A stretch of 64,000 bases of DNA from Bradyrhizobium sp. S69 (GTDB lineage Bacteria > Pseudomonadota > Alphaproteobacteria > Rhizobiales > Xanthobacteraceae): contig NZ_LMUK01000027.1 of the NCBI RefSeq assembly GCF_009766005.1, forward strand, positions 212,991 through 276,990, given 5' to 3'. Below, piece by piece: positions 8,700 through 17,370 of this stretch. Positions within the stretch are counted from its first letter, which is position 1. The number at the start of each line of letters is the position of its first letter. Position numbers and translations under genes: made by a program. The notes beneath the pieces were generated by a model. The model was not told where the DNA came from. It worked only from the letters and a program-made list of their open reading frames with translations, and searched no databases.

Positions 8700-9716
8700 T
8701 CATTCGACCTTGATTCCGGCATCCTGGATCAGTTTGCGCCAGCGCGCTTCCTCAGCCCGGAAATAACGATCGAGCTCCGCGGGCGGGCGCGCGACCATGA
8801 CGAGGCCTTCGTCGACGCCGAGCTTCTGGAAGGCGTCGGATCGAACGGCCATGGCGGCCGACTGATTGAGGCGATCGATCGCCTCCGGCGGCGTCCTGGC
8901 CGGCGCGAACAGGCCATACCAGCTTTCCGCGGCATAGCCGGGAACGCCGGCCTCGGCGACGGTCGGCAATTGGGGAAACGCCGGCGAGCGCTCCGCCGAA
9001 GTCACCGCGAGCGCGCGCAACTGGCCGCTCGCGATCAGCGGCGCCGCACTTGCAACCGTCGTGAACATGACCTGGATCTGGCCGCCGATCAGGTCGGTGA
9101 GGGCCTGGGCTGCGCCCTTGTAGTGGATGGTCGCCAGATTGACCTTCGCCATGTCCTTGAACAGCTCGCCCGCCAGATGCGCCGAGGTGCCGATGCCGAA
9201 TGTGCCATAGGACAATTTGTCGGGCTCGGCCCTGGCCACCGCGATCAGGTCCGCGATCGATGTGATCGGGGATTTCGGATTGACCACGACCACATTGAAC
9301 GAACGCGCCACCAGCGCCACAGGCGCGAAATCCCGGTGCGGATCATACGGCAGCGTGGCTTTCAGGCTGGGATTGACCGCGTTGGCGAAGGTGCCCATCA
9401 GCAGCGTGTAACCATCGCCTTCGCTGCTCGCGACGGCCTGGGTGCCGATGATGGTCCCAGCCCCTGGCTTATTCTCGATCATGACATGGACGCCGAGATT
9501 TTGCGCCATCTCCTGCGCCAGCGTCCGCGCCACCACATCGGTGCCGCCGCCCGGCGGAAACGGCACCACGATTTTGACGATCCGATCGGGATATCCGGCC
9601 AGTGCGCGCGTGGTCGAAGCCACCGACAGCAGCGCGAATGCTGCGAGCGCGAACAAGACGTTGGTTTTCAGATTTCGTCGAGGCGACATTTTCAACGCAA
9701 CCACCAGAGAGGACAT
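8700..9716 (-). CDS. Tripartite tricarboxylate transporter solute-binding protein, Bug/TctC family
   Basis: A periplasmic binding protein of about 338 residues. A signal sequence (NVLFALAAFALLSVASTTRA) is followed by YPDRIVKIVVPFPPGGGTD, the hallmark of the Bug family, and by motifs MIENKPGAGTIIG and ATIHYKGAAQALTDLIGGQ. Such proteins capture carboxylates or related anions for TctAB permeases. No tctA or tctB is nearby, as is common for these amplified orphan receptors. The start at 9716 is chosen for AGGG seven bases upstream; ATG at 9689 would give a more typical 329 residues. Ligand unknown. Confidence 0.88.
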   Translation of the reverse strand: MSSLVVALKMSPRRNLKTNVLFALAAFALLSVASTTRALAGYPDRIVKIVVPFPPGGGTDVVARTLAQEMAQNLGVHVMIENKPGAGTIIGTQAVASSEGDGYTLLMGTFANAVNPSLKATLPYDPHRDFAPVALVARSFNVVVVNPKSPITSIADLIAVARAEPDKLSYGTFGIGTSAHLAGELFKDMAKVNLATIHYKGAAQALTDLIGGQIQVMFTTVASAAPLIASGQLRALAVTSAERSPAFPQLPTVAEAGVPGYAAESWYGLFAPARTPPEAIDRLNQSAAMAVRSDAFQKLGVDEGLVMVARPPAELDRYFRAEEARWRKLIQDAGIKVE

Positions 9717-9873
9717 TTTCATACCCTGAAACCCGAGACTTCGTTGCGGGCCATGCGCAAGGCGATGAACGGTCATGACGCGGATTTCAGCAGCAAAGAT
9801 GGACGTCAGCACTTCCGATAGACTAGAACCCGCCGCAAAGACAAAAGCAAAACGAGCGCCCTGGAGAGCGAGC

Positions 9874-10944
9874 ATGAAGCATTGGCTGGTTGGATTATTG
9901 TTGCTGGCGGCATCGCCGGCTTTGGCACAGCAGAATGTGCCGGTGATTCCCTTCGAGTCCGTCCCCAATCCGTTAAAGCTGCCGCCCAACATGTATTTCG
10001 GCGAAGCATCCGGCGTCTCGGTTAATTCCAAGGGTCACGTTTTCGTGCTGTCGCGCGGCAACACCAGCGGACCGGCCTATGCCGCGGCCGCGACACAGCT
10101 TTTGGAATTCGACGCCAAGGGCCAGTTCGTCCGCGAAATCGGCAAGAACCTCTACGCCTGGTCGTTTGGCCATGCCGTCAAGATCGATCCCCAGGACAAC
10201 ATCTGGGTGACCGACAAGGGTTCCGACATGGTGATCAAGTTCGATCCCGAAGGCCGCGTCATCATGGTGTTCGGCCGCAAGCAGGAAGCCTCCGACGAGG
10301 ATACCGAACCGCTCAAGCATCCGAAGCCGCCGCTGCCCGCCGAGGACGGCAAGTTTCGCCAGGTCACGGATGTGGCCTGGGACAAGGCCGGCGACACCTT
10401 CATCAGCGATGGCTACATCAATTCACGCGTCGCCAAGGTCGACAAGGACGGCAACTGGCTGAAGTCATGGGGCGAGCGCGGCAAGGAACCCGGCCAGTTC
10501 AACACCCCGCACTCGATCGCGACCGACGCCAATGACAACGTCTACGTCGCCGATCGCGGCAACCACCGCATCCAGGTGTTCGACAAGGATGGCAAATTCC
10601 TGCGCCAGATCGTGATCGACGTGCCGGTGCCGCCGGATGCCAAGCCCGCGATCGGCAAGCTTCCCGATGAAGCGATGATGGCCGGCGGCACCTTCCATCC
10701 GGGTTCGCCGTGGGCGATCTGCATCACACCGCCGCCGCACCAGGTACTCTACAGCTCGGACTCCTGGCCCGGCCGCATCTACAAGCTCTCGCTCGACGGC
10801 AAGGTGCTCGGCATGCTCGGCCAATCGGGCAAGCAGCTCAAGCAATTCGGCTGGATCCACGCACTGGCCTGCCCGTCGGAAAACGTGATCTACGCGGCTG
10901 AGCTGTTGAACTGGCGGGTGCAGAAGCTGATTCTGAAGCCGTAA
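9874..10944 (+). CDS. Exported NHL-repeat beta-propeller protein, amidating-lyase-like
   Basis: A 356-residue protein with a signal peptide (MKHWLVGLLLLAASPALAQQ). The rest is a six-bladed NHL propeller: repeated units such as GHAVKIDPQDNIWVTDKGSD, TDVAWDKAGDTFISDGYINS and HSIATDANDNVYVADRGNHR. It resembles the propeller of peptidyl-alpha-hydroxyglycine amidating lyases, but bacterial relatives are mostly uncharacterised. The start is supported by GGAGAG upstream of ATG at 9874. It is divergent from the Bug protein gene and convergent with the acyltransferases. Role unknown, probably a periplasmic binding scaffold or lyase. Confidence 0.82.
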   Translation: MKHWLVGLLLLAASPALAQQNVPVIPFESVPNPLKLPPNMYFGEASGVSVNSKGHVFVLSRGNTSGPAYAAAATQLLEFDAKGQFVREIGKNLYAWSFGHAVKIDPQDNIWVTDKGSDMVIKFDPEGRVIMVFGRKQEASDEDTEPLKHPKPPLPAEDGKFRQVTDVAWDKAGDTFISDGYINSRVAKVDKDGNWLKSWGERGKEPGQFNTPHSIATDANDNVYVADRGNHRIQVFDKDGKFLRQIVIDVPVPPDAKPAIGKLPDEAMMAGGTFHPGSPWAICITPPPHQVLYSSDSWPGRIYKLSLDGKVLGMLGQSGKQLKQFGWIHALACPSENVIYAAELLNWRVQKLILKP

Positions 10945-10993
10945 GGGGCGCGGGGCTGATACTGAAGTCGTCATTCCAAGAGCCATCTCTGCC

Positions 10994-11098
10994 GTCATCC
11001 TGAGGTGCGAGCTCTTGCGAGCCTCGAAGGATGTTGTTCCGCTCAGTGCGTGCAGCCATCCTTCGAGACGCGCGCGAGAGCGCGCTCCTCAGGATGAC
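10994..11098. repeat. Hairpin repeat, GTCATCCTGAGG family copy A
   Basis: Ends GTCATCCTGAGG and CTCAGGATGAC are inverted, with an inner pair CCTCGAAGGATG / CATCCTTCGAG. A second copy is at 32516-32622. It lies between two convergent genes, so it may act as a bidirectional terminator. Confidence 0.8.
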
Positions 11099-11110
11099 GG
11101 TGGTGCACCT

Positions 11111-12322
11111 TCAAATCATCCGCGCCACCAACGGAATCCGTCGTAGCAGCACGGTCAGCGCCCAGCTTCCCGACAGCGTACCGATCAACACGATCGCGGC
11201 CTTGACGCCGGCGGGAAGTGCTAGGCCGTACATCACATATTGCAGCCAGATGATGAAAATGTAGTGCAGCAGATAAATCCCATAGGCCTGCGGCCGCATC
11301 GCATCGAGCAGACTCAGGCTGGTCCGCGCCAATCGCAACGAGGTCGCCAGGATCGTAAACGGCATCGCCGCGCTGAACAGCGCAAAGGCCATGCCGTACG
11401 CCACCTTCCACCACAGCGCCGGCGAATAAAAATCCGCCAGCCAATTGTGGTGGGCATAGACCAATAGCAAAATCGCGCCATAAAACACGACCGCAAAGCC
11501 AAGCCAGACGGCCCAGCGCTTGGCGATTGGGCCTTGTTCGGCGAGCACGCCTGTCGCAAGGCTGACGGCGCCGATGCCGATGCCGACAAAGAAGAACGCC
11601 GGATACAGCAGGATGCGGCTGGTCTGGATCGGGAACGGATAGTGGCCGGGCTCGAACCAGGCGCCATCGCCGAACACGAGATGCATCGGCAGATAGACTA
11701 CGACCGATAAAACAGAGAACGCGACAAACGCCGCGACCGGCCGCGCGCGCAGCGCGGCGATCCATTGACCGAGGCCCGTGAAGATCTGCGGCGCCGTCGA
11801 CCAGATCGCGGCGGCGACAATATCGAACACCAGCAGCACCCACAGAAACCACGACTGTCCCGACGGCCATGGTCCGACCGTCAGCATGTGCCACCAGAAA
11901 TGAACAAAATTGAAATCGGTGGTGCCGGCCGGATGATAGCGCAGGAACGAGGCATAATAGGCGATCGGGATCAGCACGAAGATCGAGATCAGCAGCGGCA
12001 CTCCGAGCCGCCAGGCACGGTGGCGCAAATAACCCGCCGCGCCCCGGCGCGCCAGGCTGTCATGGACGAACAGTCCCGAAATCAGGAACATGAAGGCCAT
12101 GAAGAAGCTGTCGCAGAACAAGGCCACCAGATCGAAGCCGAGCCAGCGCATGCTGTCGCCGTTACCGAATACCGTGTAGTCGATGACGGAGTGGTAGAGC
12201 AGTACTAAGAAGGTGCCAAAGGTGCGCGCGCGGTCGAGCGCGACGATGCGCCCCTGCACGATGGCGGCCTGCGCGCATGCGCCGGTGTCCTCCAGCGTCG
12301 ATACGGTCTCCGAAACCGACAT
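11111..12322 (-). CDS. Acyltransferase family 3 (OpgC-like) membrane protein, second of tandem pair
   Basis: A 403-residue integral membrane O-acyltransferase with about ten transmembrane helices. The conserved N-terminal segment is LDRARTFGTFLVLLYHSVID (the His is the conserved acyltransferase-3 histidine). The closest family theme is glucan biosynthesis protein C, which succinylates periplasmic glucans, but the substrate cannot be read from sequence. It shares long stretches with the gene at 12334 (for example the LVYAHHNW segment and the IFIIWLQY segment), so the pair arose by duplication. The start has AGGGG seven bases upstream. The genes are 11 bases apart and surely co-transcribed. Confidence 0.88.
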   Translation of the reverse strand: MSVSETVSTLEDTGACAQAAIVQGRIVALDRARTFGTFLVLLYHSVIDYTVFGNGDSMRWLGFDLVALFCDSFFMAFMFLISGLFVHDSLARRGAAGYLRHRAWRLGVPLLISIFVLIPIAYYASFLRYHPAGTTDFNFVHFWWHMLTVGPWPSGQSWFLWVLLVFDIVAAAIWSTAPQIFTGLGQWIAALRARPVAAFVAFSVLSVVVYLPMHLVFGDGAWFEPGHYPFPIQTSRILLYPAFFFVGIGIGAVSLATGVLAEQGPIAKRWAVWLGFAVVFYGAILLLVYAHHNWLADFYSPALWWKVAYGMAFALFSAAMPFTILATSLRLARTSLSLLDAMRPQAYGIYLLHYIFIIWLQYVMYGLALPAGVKAAIVLIGTLSGSWALTVLLRRIPLVARMI

Positions 12323-12333
12323 TCGATCGCCCC

Positions 12334-13521
12334 TCAAATCATCCGCGCCACGAACGGGATCCTTCGCAACGCTGCGACCAGCGCCCAGCTTAGCGACAGC
12401 GTAGCGGCGAACACGATCGCCGCCTTGACGGCCGCGGGAAGCGCATAGTCATAGAGCGCGTATTGCAGCCAGATGATGAAGATGTAGTGCACCAGGAAGA
12501 CGCCGTAGGCCGAGGGCCGCAGCCGATCCATCCAGCGCCAATCGGCGTTGGCAAAGCGCAGGAAAATCGTAGGCTCCGCGAAGGCCATCGCGGCGCTGAA
12601 CAGCGCAAAGGCAAGCCCGTAGCCGACCTCCCAGTCCAGCGGCGGCGAATTGAAATTGGCCACCCAATTGTGGTGCGCATAGACCAGAAGCAGGATCGCG
12701 CCATAAAACAGCAGCGCGAAGGCCGACCAGACCAGCCAGCGTTTTACGACCTCGCCGTTTTGGGCCAGCAGGCCATCTCTCAGGTTGAGCGCGCCGACAC
12801 CGACGCCAACGAAGAAGTACCCGCCATAGAGCAGGATACGGCTGGTCTGGATCGGAAGCGGATAACCGCCCGGCTCCAGCCAGCTCGAATCACCAAACGC
12901 CATCCGCATCGGCAGATAGATCACGACCGAGAAAACCAGAAACGCAGCGAAGGCCGTGACCGGCCGGTTGCGCAAGGAGAATATCAACCGGCCGAGTGCC
13001 GCGATGGGGCCGGGGGCAACCGACCAGACCAAAGCTACGATCGCGTCCAGCGCCAGCAGCACCCACAGGAACCAGGCCGGCCCCGACGGCCACGGCCCGA
13101 CCGTCAGCGTGTGCCACCAGAAATGAAAGAAATTGAAGTCGGTGGTCCCCGGCAGATGATAGCGCAGGAACGTCGGATAATAGGCGATCGGCATCAGCAC
13201 GAAGATCGACAGCAGGAACGGCACCCCCAGCCGCCAGGCGCGCTGGCCCAGGTAGCTCGCCGGGCCATGCCGCACCAGGCTGTCACGGGCGAACAGACCG
13301 GAAAGGAAGAACATACACGCCATGAAGAAACTGTCGTTGAACAGCACGACCAGATCGAAGCCGAGCCAGTGTGCGTGATCTCCGTTGCCGAAATAGGTGT
13401 AGTTGACGACGGAATGGTGCACCAGCACCAGGAGCGTGATGAACGTCCGCGCCCGGTCAAACGCTGCGATACGCGCCGGGGCCGTCGTGACGTCTTCGCC
13501 TGTGTCTGATTTCCGCAGCAT
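12334..13521 (-). CDS. Acyltransferase family 3 (OpgC-like) membrane protein, first of tandem pair
   Basis: A 395-residue paralogue of the 11111 gene with the same topology and the conserved FDRARTFITLLVLVHHSVVN segment. It shares GPWPSG, LPMRMAFGD and AHHNW motifs with its neighbour at matching positions. ATG at 13521 is preferred to an in-frame TTG six codons upstream. It lies directly downstream of the serine hydrolase gene (gap 55 bases), so an envelope or secondary-metabolite acylation/deacylation operon is plausible but inferred. Confidence 0.88.
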   Translation of the reverse strand: MLRKSDTGEDVTTAPARIAAFDRARTFITLLVLVHHSVVNYTYFGNGDHAHWLGFDLVVLFNDSFFMACMFFLSGLFARDSLVRHGPASYLGQRAWRLGVPFLLSIFVLMPIAYYPTFLRYHLPGTTDFNFFHFWWHTLTVGPWPSGPAWFLWVLLALDAIVALVWSVAPGPIAALGRLIFSLRNRPVTAFAAFLVFSVVIYLPMRMAFGDSSWLEPGGYPLPIQTSRILLYGGYFFVGVGVGALNLRDGLLAQNGEVVKRWLVWSAFALLFYGAILLLVYAHHNWVANFNSPPLDWEVGYGLAFALFSAAMAFAEPTIFLRFANADWRWMDRLRPSAYGVFLVHYIFIIWLQYALYDYALPAAVKAAIVFAATLSLSWALVAALRRIPFVARMI

Positions 13522-13576
13522 TGCTTCCGTTCCACGCAAAATATCGACCGGGTGAAATATCCACCGGGTCGATGGA

Positions 13577-14860
13577 TCAGTTCTCGAACGCGTCGTAGAT
13601 GATCTTCTTGACCGTCGTTATGACGTGTATTCGCCCCGACGGCGAATCCTGCATCACGACGAAAAACATGTCCTCGGCGCGATCGACCACGATGTAGCAG
13701 CCGGTGGCGCCGTCCCATTTGATTTCGCCGAGCGAACCCGGCGGCGGCGGCACCGCGTTGCCGGGGCCGGTGCGGACACCGAAGCCATAGCCAAATCCGA
13801 AGCCGTCGCCGGGGTAATAGAAGTAATTGCGCGCCACGCCCGACCCCGGCCCGATATGATCCGTCGTCATCGCCGCAAAAGTCGCCGGGCTGAGATAGGT
13901 TTTTCCGTCGAGCTTGCCGCCGTCGAGCAACATCTGGCCGTAGCGTGCGAAATCGCCGACGGTCGAGACCATTCCACCGCCGCCGGATTCCCATCGCGTG
14001 ACGTTGAGCGAGTTGCGCTCGACATGGCGGTCCTTGTCGAGCGGCTGGGCGTAGCGCGCCCGTTCCGCCGGATCGGTCAGGAAGAATTTGGTCGTGGTCA
14101 TGCCGAGCGGATCGAGCAGATTTTGCTTCTCGAACTGATAGAGCGACTGGCCGGAGGCCACTTCGATGACGCGGCCGAGCACGTCGGCCGAATGACCGTA
14201 ATCCCACAGCGTGCGCGGCTGTTCGGCCAGCGGCCGCGTCGCGATCCGTTCGGCGAATCCGGCATTGTCGAAATCGCCGAGATAGATGCCCTGATACGCG
14301 ACCTTGACCAGTCCCGCGCCGTAGAAACCGTAGGTGATGCCGGAGGTATGCAGCAGCAGATCTTCGATGTTGATCGGCCGCCGCGGCGGCACCAGATCGA
14401 GCACCGGTCTGCCTGATTCATCCTTCCGCTCGACGCCGACTTTGGTGTCGGCAAAGGACGGGATGTATTTGCTGACGGGATCGTCGAGCGCGATCGCGCC
14501 GCGATCCACCAGCAGCATCGCTGCCACGCTGGTGATGGTCTTGGTCACCGAATGAATCGGAAAAATCGTATCCAGCGTCATCGGCACGCCGGCGTTGACG
14601 TCGCGTTTGCCGAACGCCTTCAGATACACCGGCTGGCCGTGTCGCTGGACCAGTACGACCGCGCCGGGAATGTGGCCCGCGGCGATCTCGCCATTGATGA
14701 AGCCTTCGATCGGCGCGAGCTTTTCCGCCGACAGCGCAGCTCCAGGGCGCGGCCCAAACGCCGCATCGGCCGCCGGCGATGCGCCCGCCGCGAGCAGAGC
14801 GCCCAACAGCGTCGCATAGCGAAGGCAGGACGCCGACACTGCTGAGTTACGCGCAAACAT
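13577..14860 (-). CDS. Serine hydrolase, beta-lactamase class C / esterase family
   Basis: A 427-residue exported serine hydrolase. It has a signal sequence (about residues 1-33), then the catalytic SxxK motif as SVTK within PIHSVTKTITSVAAMLLVDR. The second motif is DYGHSADVLG (the Tyr of the YxN motif is kept, Asn replaced by His), and a C-terminal GYGFGVRTG region is in the KTG position. This pattern fits EstB-type esterases or D-aminopeptidases more than true beta-lactamases. ATG at 14860 was chosen over an in-frame TTG seven codons upstream. It is first in a likely operon with the two acyltransferases. Substrate unknown. Confidence 0.85.
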   Translation of the reverse strand: MFARNSAVSASCLRYATLLGALLAAGASPAADAAFGPRPGAALSAEKLAPIEGFINGEIAAGHIPGAVVLVQRHGQPVYLKAFGKRDVNAGVPMTLDTIFPIHSVTKTITSVAAMLLVDRGAIALDDPVSKYIPSFADTKVGVERKDESGRPVLDLVPPRRPINIEDLLLHTSGITYGFYGAGLVKVAYQGIYLGDFDNAGFAERIATRPLAEQPRTLWDYGHSADVLGRVIEVASGQSLYQFEKQNLLDPLGMTTTKFFLTDPAERARYAQPLDKDRHVERNSLNVTRWESGGGGMVSTVGDFARYGQMLLDGGKLDGKTYLSPATFAAMTTDHIGPGSGVARNYFYYPGDGFGFGYGFGVRTGPGNAVPPPPGSLGEIKWDGATGCYIVVDRAEDMFFVVMQDSPSGRIHVITTVKKIIYDAFEN

Positions 14861-14943
14861 AGCCTGGCCCGACCACTCCAATCCGGTGACGTTAGGGCAT
14901 AGCAGCGGCCTGATCCAGACGTCGGAAGGTACCGGTACCGCCG

Positions 14944-15855
14944 TCAGGAATACGGATTGATCAACTTTTGCTGTTCGGCGCTGTGGTGGGCGAGCAGATC
15001 GATGAAGGTACGGACCTTCGCCGACAGATGATGGCGGTGCGGATAGATCGCGTTCATCGACATTTCGACCGGCCGGTATTCCGGCAACAGGCGGATCAGC
15101 CGGCCCGATTCGAGGTCGTCATGAACCAGAAATCCCGCCGCCAGGCTGATGCCGACGCCTTCCAGGGCTGCCAGCCGCAACGTCTCGCCGCTGTTGGTGA
15201 GCAGATTGCCCGAGATCCGGATCACGGCGGGCGCCCCCTTGCGGTCGGTAAAATGCCATCCATCCTCAAATGGATAAAGCGCGTGGCGAACGCAATTATG
15301 CTGCGTGAGCTCGGACAATTGCTGCGGTCGCGGGTGCTTTTCGAGATACGAGGGCGAACAGCACAGTACATGCCGCCAGGTCGCCAGGCTGCGCACAATC
15401 AGGCTGGAATCCGGCGGCGGCGTCAGGCGAATCGCGATATCGAATCCCTCGTCGACGATGTCGATCATTCGTTCGCCCATGGTCATATCGACCTTGACGT
15501 CGGGATAGGCGGCCAGGAATTCGCCGACCACGGGCGAGATAAAGGGAATGATGTGCGTCGCCGTATAGATGCGCAGCGTGCCGCGCGGCGTCGATTGCAT
15601 GGCGCCGGCGATGTCGTCCGCCTGCTCGAGATCGGCCAGGATCTGCGTGCAGCGGTCGTAATAGGCTTTGCCGATTTCGGTCAGGCTGACCTTGCGGGTA
15701 GTGCGATTGAGAAGTCGCGCGCCGAGCCGGTCTTCGAGCGACTGGACGTGATTGCTGACCATGGTGGTCGACATGTTGAGATGCCGGCCGGCCGCCGAAA
15801 AGCCGCCGCTGTCCACCACCCGAACGAACGCCGTCAGACTCGTCAGCCGGTCCAT
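14944..15855 (-). CDS. LysR family transcriptional regulator, CrgA/AaeR-like
   Basis: A 303-residue LysR regulator with an N-terminal winged HTH (MDRLTSLTAFVRVVDSGGFS, helix RHLNMSTTMVSNHVQSLEDR) and a C-terminal periplasmic-binding-like effector domain (about 90-295). It is divergent from the EmrA-EmrB-AhpD operon with 137 bases between the starts, the standard arrangement for a LysR activator of its divergent neighbour. Repeated operator-like half-sites lie in that gap (15864-15913) and recur upstream of emrB. The inducer is unknown; related regulators often sense aromatic acids. Confidence 0.92.
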   Translation of the reverse strand: MDRLTSLTAFVRVVDSGGFSAAGRHLNMSTTMVSNHVQSLEDRLGARLLNRTTRKVSLTEIGKAYYDRCTQILADLEQADDIAGAMQSTPRGTLRIYTATHIIPFISPVVGEFLAAYPDVKVDMTMGERMIDIVDEGFDIAIRLTPPPDSSLIVRSLATWRHVLCCSPSYLEKHPRPQQLSELTQHNCVRHALYPFEDGWHFTDRKGAPAVIRISGNLLTNSGETLRLAALEGVGISLAAGFLVHDDLESGRLIRLLPEYRPVEMSMNAIYPHRHHLSAKVRTFIDLLAHHSAEQQKLINPYS

Positions 15856-15863
15856 GGTTGCCT

Positions 15864-15913
15864 CCGATTATCCTCTCTTACCGGACAATCCTTCCAGTTT
15901 TTCGGGGATTATC
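15864..15913. promoter_or_regulatory. Candidate LysR operator upstream of emrA-like gene
   Basis: A half-site GATTATCC (15866-15873) is followed by the dyad GACAATCC (15884-15891) and GGATTATC (15906-15913). The 31 bases at 15883-15913 match 17289-17319 at 25 positions. The element lies 80 bases before emrA and just upstream of the divergent LysR gene, so it is the obvious candidate binding site for that regulator. Confidence 0.6.
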
Positions 15914-15992
15914 ACATTGCGCGGGACATTGCATCTATGGGCCAACACGGGGGCGCCCGACCAGGGACGCCGTGTCTTTGTCGGAGGATGCT

Positions 15993-17162
15993 ATGGCGGA
16001 CCTTACCTATGCTGCTGATTTGAATACGAAAACGGGCTTTCATTCCTATCGGCAGGCGGCCAAGCGCGCAGGCCTGGGGTTGGCGTTGGCGCTCGGCGTC
16101 GCCGCCGCCGTCGACTTCGGCTACGGCTATCTGACCACCGGGCGGTACCTGGAATCCACCGACGACGCCTACGTCAAGGCCGACTCCACGATCGTCGCAC
16201 CAAAGGTCTCCGGTTATCTCGCGGAGGTGCTGGTGGCCGATAACGAGCCGGTCAAGGCCGGGCAATTGCTGGCGCGGATCGATGATCGCGATTTCAGGAC
16301 GGCGCTGGCGCAGGCCCACGCCGATGTCGCTGGGGCCGATGCCACCGTGCGTAACCTCGATGCGCAGATCTCGTTGCAACATCCGGTCATCGAACAGGGC
16401 AGCGCCGATGTCGCCGCCGCCCAAGCAAGCCTGCAATTCGCGCGGCAGGAACAGGCCCGCTACGACGATTTGATGAAATCGGGCGCCGGCACGGTGCAGC
16501 ACGCGCAGCAAACCGATTCGGCGCTGCGCGAGAAAATCGCGCAGTTGCAGCATGGCCAATCCGGCCTGATCGCCGCGCAGAAGAAGATCGACGTGCTCAC
16601 CACCGATCGGGCCAAGTCCGTGGCGCAACTGGATCACGCCCGCGCGGTCGAACAGCAGATGCAGCTGAACTTGTCTTATACCGAGATCACCGCACCGGTC
16701 GACGGCACCGTTGGCGCGCGGACCTTGCGGGTCGGCCAATTCGTGCAGGCCGGCACGCAACTGATGGCGGTGGTTCCGCTCGATGCGGTCTATGTGGTGG
16801 CCAATTTCAAGGAAACCCAGCTCACCCATGTGCGCAATGGCCAGCCGGTCGAGATCGAGATCGACAGTTTCCACGGCACCAGGCTGAAGGGCCATGTCGA
16901 CAGCCTGTCGCCAGCCAGCGGCCTCGAATTCGCGCTGCTGCCGCCGGACAACGCGACCGGCAATTTCACCAAGATCGTGCAGCGCGTTCCGGTCAAGATC
17001 GTGCTCGACGATCACCGCCTGACCGGCCTGCTGCGTCCGGGAATGTCGGCGGAGCCGACCGTCAACACCAAGGCCACGGTGGTCGCCGAGCGCGAAGCCA
17101 ATCGCCGGGTTGCGCAACTGCTTCCCTCCCTGCCCCCGGGAGAGAACGGCGAGCATCGCTAG
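15993..17162 (+). CDS. HlyD-family membrane-fusion protein, EmrA-like efflux subunit
   Basis: A 389-residue periplasmic adaptor with one N-terminal transmembrane helix (about 28-48, LGLALALGVAAAVDFGYGYL). A biotinyl-lipoyl-like half-motif follows (STDDAYVKADSTIVAPKVSG), then a long coiled-coil hairpin (about 95-215), the second lipoyl half (TEITAPVDGTVGARTLRVGQ) and a beta-barrel. It pairs with the DHA2 permease at 17371 to form a tripartite drug or aromatic-compound exporter with an outer-membrane channel encoded elsewhere. The start is fixed by GGAGG five bases before ATG. Regulation by the divergent LysR protein is likely. Confidence 0.92.
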   Translation: MADLTYAADLNTKTGFHSYRQAAKRAGLGLALALGVAAAVDFGYGYLTTGRYLESTDDAYVKADSTIVAPKVSGYLAEVLVADNEPVKAGQLLARIDDRDFRTALAQAHADVAGADATVRNLDAQISLQHPVIEQGSADVAAAQASLQFARQEQARYDDLMKSGAGTVQHAQQTDSALREKIAQLQHGQSGLIAAQKKIDVLTTDRAKSVAQLDHARAVEQQMQLNLSYTEITAPVDGTVGARTLRVGQFVQAGTQLMAVVPLDAVYVVANFKETQLTHVRNGQPVEIEIDSFHGTRLKGHVDSLSPASGLEFALLPPDNATGNFTKIVQRVPVKIVLDDHRLTGLLRPGMSAEPTVNTKATVVAEREANRRVAQLLPSLPPGENGEHR

Positions 17163-17288
17163 GTGCGAGCCAGTGAGAGGTGACGTCTCGACAAGAAGAC
17201 GCCCCCTCACGCGTTACTTCGCTGGATGGTGTTCGCACCCAAGGCAACAACCTTCAGCATCAAGAACTTTTCAGTATCAAGTCTTGCT

Positions 17289-17319
17289 GGATAATCCTTC
17301 CGCCTTTTTGCGGATTATC
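17289..17319. promoter_or_regulatory. Second candidate LysR operator, upstream of emrB-like gene
   Basis: A perfect 8-base dyad, GATAATCC (17290-17297) and GGATTATC (17312-17319), sits within a 31-base segment matching the element upstream of emrA at 25 positions. It lies 52 bases before the emrB-like start, in a 208-base gap. This suggests an internal promoter under the same regulator. Confidence 0.6.
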
Positions 17320-17370
17320 TGATGCGTCCGCCCAATGCATTCTGCCGCTGTCGCCAAAGAGGAAACAGCC

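Noticed and set aside
15912..17210. 430-codon antisense frame over the EmrA-like gene
   Set aside because: Shadow of the sense gene; low-complexity, basic composition and no start signal.
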